This document shows positions 35,301 through 46,871 of a stretch of DNA of 64,000 nt, one piece after another. The stretch spans positions 49,441,237-49,505,236 of the forward strand of contig NC_016133.3 of NCBI RefSeq assembly GCF_000005505.3, in the 5' to 3' direction. The position numbers and the translations under genes were made by a program. Below the pieces are notes generated by a model. That model did no database searches and was not told the DNA's origin. It saw only the letters and a list, made by a program, of their open reading frames with translations. Within the stretch, counting starts at the first letter, position 1. Every line of letters begins with the position of its first letter. This stretch comes from Brachypodium distachyon (Eukaryota; Streptophyta; Magnoliopsida; Poales; Poaceae).

Positions 35301-37275
35301 AATTTGTTTGGAGAACTCGGTTATTTCTTTACTCTGAATTCAGAAGTATTTCAACATTTAGTTTATCCCCATAATGAAATAATCAAACATAAGTTGTCAA
35401 TTAGCGGGACCAAAAGAGTAATTGCAGGAGGTACCTGTGTAACCTCAGTAACAGAAATTGCAATAGCTGCCTTAGCGTCTTCCTCCTCCAAACGCTTAAG
35501 GGCTCTTTGAATCTTCCTCTCGCACTCAACTATCAGTCTTTCTATAGTTTCTTCCAATTCACGGTCATAGTTGTCCATACCTGTGGCTTTGGCTTCCTCA
35601 TATCTATCACTTAGTTCAGGAAGAAACAGAATAGAGCCTTTGCACACAACTGCAAACATACTAGTACAACAGAGAAATGCATGGTTTGAAAAGAAAGAAA
35701 GTCTCTACACGCTCAAGTCCTACCAATGCAATAAAACTGTGTACAACAGAACAACTATTAGTCTATAACCGATTCTTTGCGAAATTCCCTGTTCAACTCT
35801 AGGATGCAATGATGAGTGAGTGGAGAATTTAAAAGTAAAACAGACATAGATCATGTAAACGTCATCGATCAACCAAGACACAAAACATGTCCTAATAAGA
35901 GAAGGCGTGAACATTTGGCAGATTATGAAAGATTATAGCACAAACATGATTAAAGCATACTCAAATATCATAGTTGGATTTAGGGGGGAAACCTCTATAT
36001 TGCAAACCTAATGCTTCAAACTTTTGCCTCTGGACATGTACCAAAAGTCCAATACAACCCTACGATCTATTCACATCATCAATCAACATGACACTCATTT
36101 CAAAACTCCCTCCATTTCACAAAGGTTGGCGTATTTTGTTTCATTAAGACAAGGCTTTGACCAATGATAACTCTATTAATATGTGTTTTTACATGCATGA
36201 ACTTTATATCAATAGATTCATTTTTAAAAGTTCTTTCTAATAATCATGATTTTGTATCATATAGGTTACATATTAATAGTGTAATTCTTGGTCAAAGCCT
36301 TGTCTTAACGAAACAAAATACGCCAACCTTTGTGAAAAGGGAGTATTATAGAATGAAACTCCTTCAAGCCACATTGTTACACCTCAAACTTTATGCACAG
36401 TATTCTAGCAGTCCATCAAAAATCTGAATGAATATCAAAACTTCACCTGGACCGATATGTACGTCCCAATCTCGATGAACAAATGTTCTCAAGTATCAAT
36501 CATTCACACTCCATTAATCCATGATCCATGACTCCATGCTCAATCATTCAAGCCCAATACTCCCCTCATTCGAATTTATAAGGCCTGAACGGAATTTTAC
36601 GCCAAAGTTTGACCAATAATTATACAAATAATATGTGTATATGTATATAGAAGTTAACCATTAGAAATTATTTTCAATGCTAATCCAATAATACTTTTGT
36701 GCCACAATAAACTCATAGTACTGAAGTACTAACATAATTTTTGGTCAACGTTTGGCCCAAAATTCGATGCAGGCCTTATAACCCCAATGGAGGGATTAAA
36801 CCACAAGGCTAAACAGTCCAGACATTAAAAATGCAGAAAAAGGTTTTGTTCTCACCTCTCGTTCAAACTGAACTATTATAGAGGAGAATTAAATGAACCA
36901 ATATGGACATCCTACACAGATCTGGTCATATACCAACTCTAACTCAAATACGCACAAAAATGAGGAGGAATCTCGAGCGGTAGGATACTCCTTACGCAGC
37001 TGCAACGAATGCAGCTTAGGGCACGGCCCCATGTCCATCTTCTGCAACAACAAAAAAAGGTGAGCAGAGCCGCAATTAATCCCGATCGGAATTCAAAGAA
37101 CAGCGTGGTCGTATAAGAGGAAACGCACAGTGAGCTGGAAGAGGTCGTGGGGGCAGAGCCCGGCGAGGAAGAGGCGGCACACGTCGCGATCGTAGTACTT
37201 GCGGGTGACCTCCCGGGCATCGCCATTGCGGTTGGCGCCCATGAGCTGGTCAAGCTGCTTCCGTATGGCATCCAT
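32396..37275 (-). CDS. LUC7-like U1 snRNP-associated splicing factor
   Basis: Thirteen exons on the minus strand: 37129-37275, 36989-37041, 35435-35603, 35270-35333, 34641-34720, 34386-34536, 34227-34288, 34020-34061, 33737-33795, 33352-33433, 33122-33171, 32775-33023 and 32396-32423. All have GT-AG borders and consistent phases, giving 411 residues. The N-terminus (MDAIRKQLDQLMG) leads into the first zinc finger of LUC7 (CRLFLAGLCPHDLF and GPCPKLHS). Next comes a coiled coil rich in Glu and Lys (NYDRELEETIERLIVECERK), then the second, C2H2-type finger (LRLCDICGAFLSVYD to ADHFGGKLHMGY). The tail is an RS/RD-rich domain (RERSTERDRASSRDRNRG). LUC7 proteins stabilise U1 snRNP pairing with 5' splice sites in the nucleus. 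The last exon is tiny, encoding only the final basic residues. Intron 2 holds two MITEs. Confidence 0.95.
36106..36343. mobile_element. Stowaway-type MITE in LUC7-like intron 2
   Basis: It begins ctccctccatttcacaaagg and ends cctttgtgaaaagggag, inverted copies of each other that continue inward (aaggctttgacc and ggtcaaagcctt). TA follows the right end. Confidence 0.88.
36560..36795. mobile_element. Second Stowaway-type MITE in LUC7-like intron 2
   Basis: It begins ctcccctcattcgaatttat, preceded by TA, and ends with the diverged inverse ataaccccaatggaggga. The inner arms (ttataaggcctg and caggccttataa) match as inverted repeats. It differs in sequence from the MITE 220 bp away. Confidence 0.8.
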
Positions 37276-38343
37276 GGCGAGAGGGCTACGCGGCTAGGGT
37301 TTTGGTTCGGGGACGGGGGAGTAGGCTGCGTTGGTGGTGGTGAGGCGGAGTTGGAGAAGGGGGAAACTGGAACCTCGACTCCGGAAGGTCCTGGATGCCT
37401 ATGGAAAACGTAAATAACGGTTCGTGCTTTCCGCACCGTACATCGGCCCGAGAGACCCACGGCCCAAGGCCCAGGGCTGCGCCCTGGAAAACCCGGTTCC
37501 AGGAGCACGGGTGGCGTCCTCGTAGCCCCAACTGCTCCGGTTTCTGCTCCGAGGGTCTCTTCAACGCGCTGCACGGGCCGCGCCGATCGTTTCCCTACCG
37601 GCGGTGAGCCCTTCCCTCGGCTCCGGAACTTGTGCCTCCGATTTCTGGTGGATCCTCGGCAGTGGCTCCACCCCTGGTTGGTTCGCGCCGTCGGAGGCTT
37701 TATGTGCATGGTCGGCGTGGCATGGCTAATCCGCCAGATGGCGTAGTGCTTGGACCGTCGAGGGTCAATATTGATCCAGCTCCGTATTGCGGTATAGCCA
37801 CCGATTCAACATTTTGTTCATTTGGGTTCGATTGGCCATAGTTCTGTACTTGGAATTTGGTTACTCATTGGAAGAGCGCTACGGCGCACCTTATTGATTC
37901 AGTTCCTGATTGCGCAATAGCTACCCATCATTATTTTTGTCGTTTGGGGTTAATTATGTCTTAGTCCTGTAGCTGAAATTTGGTTACAAGTCTGATGAAC
38001 CGCATTGCTGAAAGCCTCAAACTGATTGCAAAGATAGGAAATGCTTTCTGGCTGGGTGATGCAGAACCCTTAAGCTTCTGCTCATATTCCATTTTGACAA
38101 AATCTACTTCTGGTCCACTATTGAACTGTTGTGGTTTGACTCGAGTGGCGACGCATGTCAGATTTTTTTTGTCTGCATAGTTTGTATAGGCTGCACTACT
38201 TTAAAGATATTTTGAATTCTCCTTCTTGGAATGTTTGAGCGTATCCAATAAAAAAGCGTGAGTATCTGTTGATCCTTCAACCCCCCCATTTTTTTTCAGG
38301 ATTGGACTATGCCTATTTGAACCGTACTGCTTGTGAGGTTACA
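37276..38343. promoter_or_regulatory. Shared upstream region of the LUC7-like and TRAF-type genes
   Basis: The two genes are head-to-head. The GC-rich portion 37276-37640 probably contains both start sites. No TATA box is evident, as expected of housekeeping bidirectional promoters. From 37769 to 37987 there is a diverged tandem duplication. A splice acceptor (ttttttttcag at 38289-38299) precedes the TRAF-type coding exon, so its leader is probably spliced. Confidence 0.5.
37769..37987 (+). repeat. Tandem duplication of about 95 bp in the TRAF-type leader region
   Basis: 37769-37864 and 37892-37987 align: both begin tattgat-cag and end ggaatttggttac / gaaatttggttac, with shared ctgtacttg/ctgtagctg and ttcatttgggtt/ttcgtttggggtt type words. 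The copies are diverged, so the event is not recent. Confidence 0.75.
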
Positions 38344-40129
38344 ATGGACGACCCTGTATGCACGCCAGAGGAAGACAGCTTAAATTATCAGTGCAATTTG
38401 TGTGACACAGAGCTTGTACATAGCATGACACAGCTCTTACTTCATGGATTGGCCACAGGTTCAGTGGACAGCTCCACTGGTGATATATTTAAGAGCCCAG
38501 CATCTGTAGCTGTTGGCATGAGAGCCGAGCTAGCAGGGTACCTGATTCAGAGATCTGAAACACTTGTTCGTGAATCTATCAATGGGGGCGAGGATCATTC
38601 CGATCAATTAATAAAAGCATCCACCAGGCCGACGGAGTTCATGTCAGACTTGATAGATGATTTTGTGGCCTCAAAAAGGAATATCCTTAGCCATGTCTCT
38701 GGGTTTTTGTCTAGTGAAAGCCGCCTGAACAAAATTAAAGAATTCTTGCAAAAGTTGGAGACGGAGAACTTCTGGGCCCAGGATGAACGGAAGGCGACTG
38801 GAGAGACTATTCTGAAGAGCATAGACACGAAATGCATTTTCCATTGCCCTGAGAGATTTGACATGCCAGATAAGCTATCTGAGCACTTAAGCCAGTGTAA
38901 ATTTAGGATGGTGAACTGCGTAAATGATGGATGTGCAGTTTCATGTTCTGCTATTCATATGGAAGAGCATGGCACTGTCTGCCCATTCAAACTAATACCA
39001 TGTGAGCAGCTGTGTGAGCAACATGTTATGCGATGCGAGATGGACAAACATTGTGCAACAGTCTGCCCTATGAAGCTTATTAACTGCCCTTTTTACGAAG
39101 TGGGCTGCGAAACAGCCTTTTCACAATGTTGTCTCGATAAGCATTGTTCGGGTTTTCTACAAATCCATCTGATGTATATCCTCAAGGTGATTACAAGACG
39201 GAACACTTTTGTTAATGATATGGATCAGCGACTGCAACTCCTTGAGAAGGTTAGTACTTTTCCCCCCTCAAACAGAACGTTAGTACTTATTAGAATGATC
39301 GAATCTGTAATTGGCCCTTGAAAGCAAGGTTTGAACTAAAGTGATCATTAGAAGTTCCAAGAAATATCGGAAAATTGTTTTCAACTTACCTTCCTGTTTT
39401 TACTACCTAACTCATGAAAGAGTTCACATGGTTACTTAACTCGACAGCTACAAGCAGTAAGTAATTGTACAACTGATGATAGAGTTCACATGGTTTATTA
39501 TAAGCCAATTGTGTTATATGCCCCTGCTTTAGTACCATGTGCTGGAATTGCTTAAACAAGATTACGAAGTTGGGGTAACTGCGAGTAAGTTCACTAGTTC
39601 AGTTACAGATTCTTGGTGGTAGCCAACAGCTGCATCTTATTTCATTGAGACTTCCAAGAGAAAGGAAGATCACAAGTGGGCTGATTGCAGAGCCCTTGCA
39701 CCATGATACCAAATGTTTTTCCCCACATTTTTTTATCTTAAAACCAACCAACTAGTTTATACTTGTATTAATACATTCGCTGTCTAAAAGGAATCTTCTA
39801 AACCTCTTTGTTTAATAATTAGATACATCACAAGGTGTGGGTAATATTCTCTACACCAAGTTGTACTTGTCGAATCCTACTGGGGCTTGCTGCTTATAAT
39901 TATCATTTGATTCTGTATAGAACTGGTGACTAATATTCAAGAGGAAATATGCATCTCAACCTTATTACAGGTCCAGTCACTGAACGAACTAGCTGGGGCT
40001 TTAGATGTCAGGGCCCTCACTCTGATAACAAAGGAACAGGAATCAAAGATCAAGAAACTAGAACAAGATCTCAAAGCACAAGAGGCAAAGATGAAGAAAC
40101 TTGAGAGCGATTTTAGGTCAAGGAAATGA
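38344..40129 (+). CDS. TRAF-type zinc-finger protein
   Basis: Two coding exons, 38344-39249 and 39971-40129, encode 354 residues. I chose the Met of MDDPVCTPEEDSLNYQC because plant relatives begin shortly before this CxxC segment and the frame upstream crosses the splice acceptor at 38299; a Met in a leader exon is possible. The N-terminal part (YQCNLCDTELVHS, FKSPASVAVGMRAELAGYL) is the conserved plant domain. It is followed by a helical stretch and then TRAF-type zinc fingers with regularly spaced Cys/His (IFHCPERFDMPDKLSEHLSQC, MVNCVNDGCAVSC, HGTVCPFKLIPCEQ, HCATVCPMKLINCPF). The second exon is a coiled coil (KKLEQDLKAQEAKMKKLE) suited to oligomerisation. The domain usually mediates protein-protein contacts. 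The precise role is unknown. The 3' end converges on the C2/GRAM gene 520 bp away. Confidence 0.88.
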
Positions 40130-40648
40130 TTGTTGTCATGGTTGCAGCTTTGCTGGAAACCAGGTGGCATACTTTATTATATGTAAATAACTATTGTAGC
40201 ATTGTCATACAGTTTACCATCCTGTTGTCAGTTGTTCATGTACAAAACACAGAGGACCATAGGGTGTACATAAGTTAGCTTCTTTTCCGTTCAGTTGATA
40301 ATTTGAAGTAATTGATGCCTTATCACTTCTATAACATAGACTAAGTACATGGATTTTACGGTGATGAGGTGGATCAGATCATCTCTCATCTGCTCAGGTT
40401 GGGCTATTCACAATGATATGCTACTTTGCAGGAGAAATTTGTCTTCTTCTCGACACTTTAGGCCAGAAGCATTTTGTATGCGAGGATGGAACACTCTAGG
40501 TCGTTTCAAGTTTCAACTGCCACTTTTCATGTGGAGATGTCGACATAGTACCATTGCTGGCTTCACTTGGTTGGTGGAGTAGCTTTCAAGCACAGGCAGC
40601 CTTGTCTGTGTGCATGGAACAATGCAGGTGGTTTTCTACTGCAGTTTT

Positions 40649-43600
40649 TCATGCTGAAGATGTCAGCACGATATCATCACAAGATGGACCGTTTGGCTCA
40701 GCTGCGAGGGCATAATCACATGCAGCCTGCAAAATCTTGCAAACTTCTCTCCTGTACTGCAGCAGAAGGTCCAGGTCATGTTAAGAAGAAACCATCAAAT
40801 ACTGCCTTTTGAGATATCAAAGTACAATTCCTGGTTACCTATGTGGTTTTACGGTTTACATAATTGATAGTTGTGTGGTGCAAATCAACTTGGAATCATT
40901 TTTATCATCTTCTTCATATTCCTAATTTAGTAATTTTCAAACAGTGATGACTGACAACTGTAGAGCTTGGCTGAAGCCTCAACATTCTGCTCTTGCATTG
41001 ACTGTTATCAGATTGATCCCTTATACGCTGAATTAAGATGAAATAACTTCTGAAGGCTGCAAATTTTGATGCAATTATTTTACGAAGCAGTGCAAATGGT
41101 TAGATTCGAAACCATGTCCTCCATTTTCCTTATGTTACAGGCTTGTGAATTATCAGTGCTCTAATGCTGCCAGCAGCCCAGCACTTATTCCTTTGATAGG
41201 AGACCATAAAACAGATAGGATGGGGTGGCATACCTCATCAGTTGCTCCAGATTTTATTTTTGATTGCAAAATGCACCATTTCTTCATGTTGACACCTATT
41301 ATGTGCACAATGGTACATGTTATATTATCTGAAACAATTTTTGCTGGCTAAATTGTAAACTTAATAGGAATTTGACTTACCGATCTTTATATTCACTTGA
41401 CATGTGGAACTAGAAGTTTTTCGTAGAGACCACCTACAGTGGATCTGTAACAGTGAGACTAAGGCATCAACTACAGTTGTCCTCCAGGGAAAAATATTTA
41501 TGCATCTACTAGCAAAACCAAATGTTTTGTGGCCTGACATGGAGAAAAAGATATTGAAGTGGAAATTTGTCTGCTGTTTGCTAGCATTATTGGATTATAT
41601 TATGCTATATTAATCACAAAACTCATAAATATTTAAGTTCTAAATATACCTACAAAATTAACTGAAAAGACATCAAAAAAGGAGGAGGGGGGGGGGGGGG
41701 TAAAGTTATTAAATCATGTCCAGGATGGGACAAGTTAATCTTTCAAGCACTTGTTGTAGGGAAGACTGTAAGGAAGACCCGTAGTGTGATATAAATAGGA
41801 ACCCAGATTCGAGTCCATGAGGGCTTGACCCAAATGGTGCGATTATACATCCACCACCGCACCCAAGTGAGCTAGGCGCACTTCCTTCTATCAAACACTT
41901 CAAAAGATAGTATTTTATGTTACAATATCTCAGAATCATGGATGTCGAATACGGTAGAAGGTGCGTATACACAAATACCTCAAAATAAGAGCCAAATGGA
42001 ACATCGTGTGCTTGCTGCTTTGTTTCATATATCTGAAACCAGATAGGGACACTTGTTTAGTTGTTTGCATTAAAGGACGAACGACACCAAAAAACTTAAT
42101 TGGCAGTTAACCTATCGGTTATGTTTTGTCCTTACCAAGTTCCTTTTGTCCTTTGAGAAAGAAGTATGCTGCAATTCTGTCACCGCAGTGTCTGTAGGAC
42201 ATAAAGGACTGTGGCATAGCGACCTGAAAGTTACTTCACGAACATTGCCACCATACTCATCTGAAGCATACCACTTACTCATCTGGAGAAATAAAAAAAC
42301 CAAAGCTGTATCTATTAAATTTTGTCATGATGCGTGCTTGGGGTGAAATTTTTGTCCTTTGAGGAAAATCTATTAAATTTTGCTAGCTAAATGTTAATGC
42401 TGTCAGCAGTCAACTGAGTGAAAATATCGAGATAATGAGAAGGACGTGTAGATAGTGCAATTAAAAAATTACACACTTTTAAATCTGTATCTTTCCGCGC
42501 ATCTCGGTACTGCTGAATGAAGATTGGATTGTCACCTAGTATCAAAGTGAAAAACTTCTCAGGTGTACCAGGGAAGGTATTCTGAAAGATAATGCCACAA
42601 TGAAAATTAGGGAAAGGAAATATAAATATGCACATTAGAAATTAATAAACCATACTGCGATGCTTACACTGGTTACATCTACAAGAACATGTTCATTGAT
42701 GAAAGGTTGGAATGTGGTAGCCTGTTCAAATGTGACAGCCCGTTCAATGTTTCTGTCTTCTGTCCTTATGTTGTATGTTCTGCTACTAACATTCATATTT
42801 TGTCCTTGAAGCGAATGTGCTCTCACCTGCTTGCAGGAGTACAGATGGTCAGATAGTTGCCACTTTCCACAAGAAGTAAATGGAAGGATCCAAGAAGAAT
42901 ACTTTCTGAATACCTGCTTTTCCGCTTCTAAGTTTGCTCGGTAAATCTGTAGTGCAGTCTCTAGAGCTCGAAATGTACGGTTTCTGTTCCAGAATGATGT
43001 GAACTTGTACCTGAAGCTTCCTAAAAAATTAAGCCTGTGATGCTCGACAAAAATTCTATAAATAGTTTTCAAACATGGAATAATGAAAGCAACATTGTAG
43101 ATCTGTATTTCTAAGACTTGCTGTGCTCTTACTGTCTTCAATAGTAAAGATTTACTCATGAAGGAGGACATCAACTTGAAACTGATGTTGAAATTTCCAG
43201 AAATCATGCAAATAGAATCCATAATACTCCCTCCGTTCCATAATATAAGGCACGCACGCATTTCAAGATTTTGCTTTGACCACCAATTAGATAACAAAAT
43301 GTGAATTATGTATTATAAAAATAGGTTCAAGTTGGACCTATTTATAATACATAATTCACATTTTGTTACTCTAATTGATGGTTCAAGTTGGACCTCGAAA
43401 TGCGTGGGCGCCTTATTTTATGGAACGGAGGAAGTAGTACATTTTCTAATAAGGCATGTGATTTAATCTCCGAAATTTTCAGAAATCTTGCTAATTGAAT
43501 TTCAGATTAGGCATGTGATCTAATAAATCTTAGTAAAGTATTCTTTGCAATTTAGGCTGCAAGGAGGTGCACCAAAATTTTGCTGATGGAAAATAGCTTA

Positions 43601-46600
43601 CCATTTTGTTGGCAGCACAAAGGAGGCGCTCCATGGCCACCCGCGCCTGTGTGAAGATATATAATAATAGCTGGGTTGATAAGGGAATGCTGGCTCCTTT
43701 TTATCTGCAGGATGAAATCATCTCAGGCAATAAAAGGCAAGTGCTAAGGAGGTCACACTAAGAGTTTCATAGGTTGTCTACCTCATTTATATCTTGTAAT
43801 GGAATGATCACCTAAAATGAATTGCCAGGTCTTAGAAATGGAACTCAAAGTTCTCAAAATAAAAGAAAAGGAACTTGAAAATCAATTAAGGAATACGAAA
43901 TTATGAAAACAAGTCTAAACTTGCTTTGTCAATATATTTCCATACCTCCGCTTTTTGCTGTTGAGGTAAATCAACTACCCCAGTTGTGTTAGTTAATTAG
44001 CTACCTCTTTGGCAAAAATAATAATTAACTAAGCCTACGAATTTTCTGACGTTGTTGAGATTCTTAACCTTACTCATCATTTAAAACCGTTTAAGTATCA
44101 GTTTGGGCTTCGAAGAGATATAGACACGAGTCTAATACGATATACCTAGCTTCAATCAGAATAATTAAGACCCCAGTTCTTTATCTAGTATCAGTACTGT
44201 ACAGGGAACCATTTTAGAATATGTACTTACGTTCAATTGCTTGGCGAATACTTTAGAGTGGAAGCACAGATGCCATGAGGAGATGTACATACGCCCATAG
44301 TGCAAGAAACACCTCTCCAGAGCACAAGAATAACTGTGCTGAACAATCTGGAAGTAGAAGAGGCAGCTCTCGGATGTTTTAGCAATCTGTCAGTTCAGAT
44401 GAGTAATACAATACTCTGTGCAATAATCATTTGTTGAGAATTAGTACTTCATCATGAGGAAATTCAAACATAGCTTGCAGGGGACCACTGTCTTCAATCA
44501 TCGCCAAGCGTTGCTTGTTGAGTGTCATCTTTCTCTGGGAGTCAACTCTGGTGTGCTGATTGAAGTAGCTGGAAAAAAAAATTGAACTAAGGATGTTTAT
44601 CATCAGAAATACTGTTCTTTTTCATAAATCAATGTTACCTATCAGAATTAAACACTTCCATTGAGCTAATCCGCATGCAGACCTGCAACCAGAATTTTCG
44701 TATCATAAATACATGTGTAAGCTGAAGGACGTGTACAAATGGGGCAAGTGTGATGAAGCACTGAGATCGATGAAGAATGCGTTCATTGATAATTTACATC
44801 CTACCTGACCAGATCTGCTGTCCAGGTCGTACCAAGTAGATTCCGTTTTATCTTCACCGAGAATAGCTACAGTTACAGATCCAATAACTTTGCATTTGCA
44901 TACATTATCCCAGTCGTAGATTGTTACTGTTACCTATCCAATAAGTAAAAACATGTCACACATTTAAGCATGTGCAGGTCTATGGCGTGAAATATTCGGA
45001 ACAGTTGATCTTCTCGACATTTTCGCTGAAAACTTCTCGGTTCCAGCTTCTGGGTAAGAAGCATGATTAACAGATGAATCTAGGTATTCAAACTTGGCCA
45101 CTTAGTTTCCATAAAGATGATATGTCTTTTGCGCTAGGTAACATCTTTTACTTTTTAATCATTGACAGGAGCAGCGAAAGGATTGTTGCTTCAGAGACGC
45201 TATGATGCTGCACCTGCATGCAGGCATATGGACGCCCTGTACTCCCAAAATGGATCATGCTGCTTGCTACTTTAGATTACTTTCTGCAGGTCATTGTTCA
45301 GTACTTCAGTTCACCATTTAAAACTTGAATCAGGTGTAATTTATGCTGTATTATTTTGCACCACTATCTTTCCGGGGAAATTTGATGGGAAGAAAAGAAT
45401 ATTCAACCACATGATTCTGACAAAGCAAGCTGTCTTTCGAATTTTTATCGTGCTACTTTCTACTACAGTTTCTGAAAGTTCATCAGCAAGCCAGTACTGC
45501 ATACCGTGCATTCTCTGAAGATTCTAATGGGGAAAACTAGCAATATAGTGGCAGTACAGTAGTGCAAAAGCATTGCTTTGTACCAGATCAAGGCTGGCAT
45601 ACACCCCGGGCCTTTCTTTGGAGAGCATTTGTATAATCTTCTTTTTCGAGAGATGACCTTTTGTATGATCTACTTCACCATACCTTATTGCTGTTCTTTC
45701 ACGCTTGAGATATTAATACTTGAACGGTACTGTGGATCAAAGAGTGGGTTAACCCAGTATACTATGTGGAGTCTCCGATGTTTTTTCTTTCTTATTTTTG
45801 AACTGAGACATCATGATTAGTCTCTTAGTGGTACGCACGAGGGCTATTTGAGCAGCATGCTCCCCCCACCACCACTCAATGATAAGCTGGTAAAATGAAT
45901 TAAGGGAATGGGTGTATACTATATATCCCAACTCTTCTAAAAGAAAGTATCTTGTTCTAAAAAAAGGAAAGAAAATAACTTGTGTTCTAAAAAGAGGAGT
46001 ATAAAATTTGAAATGCACTGGACAAAGTGTTTACCGTAAACAGATCATACCTCAGCTGGTAGTTCTCTGGCTAGGAAGTTGAATCCCTGCCCCCACAAAG
46101 GGTTTCTTGAGCTAGGCACCATAGAACTGCATGCGCAAAATTAAACAGCGCCTCAGTTTATCTGCAGAACCATTTAACTCCGACGAAGACTAGAATTAAG
46201 AAGAAGACCCGCCTGAAGCGTTTCTGCTCGCCGAGGGAGATGACGGCGTAAGGTTCGGAGGTTCCGTTCAGGTTGGCGCCGATGAGGTACTTGGCAGACA
46301 CCAGCTCCACCTGACGCAAGAACAGAGTAAGAAGACAGACTTCAGGCTGCTTGTTCTCTGCTGCGCGCCTGCGCTGGAATTGAACTGCGATGCATGAACA
46401 TGTACTACCTTGATCACGTAGGTGTTGGTGGTGGTGCTGCTGCTGCCCCGACGGGGAGAGCCATCAGCCGGAGGAGAAGTGATCTGCAGGGGTTGTTGAT
46501 CAGAGAAACAAGTCGCACTGTGCCATTTAATCTGAGACGAAAAATGCAGAATTGCAGATCAATGCACGTCCAGATTGAGATCTTCTCACCTCGCAGGTGT

Positions 46601-46871
46601 GCCATCGAAGCTCGGGGGCCGCCGCCTTCTTTCCCCTTGCGCTGCTCCGGCGGCGGCGCCCGTCCCGGTGGTGGATTCTAGCAGTGGAAGGAGGCGGCGA
46701 CGAGGTTGTTGGTGTGGTGGTGGTGGTGCCGTTGGACGCGGACTGGTCGAGGATGAGGAGGAGCGCGACGGTGGCGGCGAGAAGCGCCGTGGCGGACACG
46801 GCGACCTCCGCCTCCCACAGCGACGGCAGGAGGAAGCCCAGCAGCCACGAGCAGTACTGTGCGCCCATCAT
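40649..46871 (-). CDS. C2/GRAM/VASt-domain protein, BAGP1-like
   Basis: Eighteen exons on the minus strand: 46590-46871, 46409-46483, 46213-46310, 46051-46126, 44805-44933, 44639-44682, 44448-44568, 44231-44347, 43782-43811, 43602-43704, 42914-43020, 42668-42826, 42477-42581, 42136-42282, 41979-42032, 41381-41444, 41234-41295 and 40649-40756, giving 626 residues. I start at [11 protein letters not shown]; the upstream in-frame codon is GTG. A membrane anchor ([15 protein letters not shown]) is followed by a low-complexity Thr/Pro/Arg linker and a C2 domain ([30 protein letters not shown]). A GRAM domain ([33 protein letters not shown]) and a VASt domain ([45 protein letters not shown]) follow. 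The layout matches BAG-associated GRAM protein 1, known in plant immunity and autophagy-type responses. GRAM and VASt modules bind lipids at membrane contacts. The donor after exon 3 is GC. Confidence 0.92.
43227..43434. mobile_element. Stowaway-type MITE in the C2/GRAM gene
   Basis: It begins ctccctccgttccataatat and ends ttatggaacggaggaag, with TA on both sides (43225-43226 and 43435-43436). The centre contains a near-perfect hairpin: tttataatacataattcaca faces gtgaattatgtattataaaa. It lies in the intron between exons 10 and 11. Confidence 0.92.
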
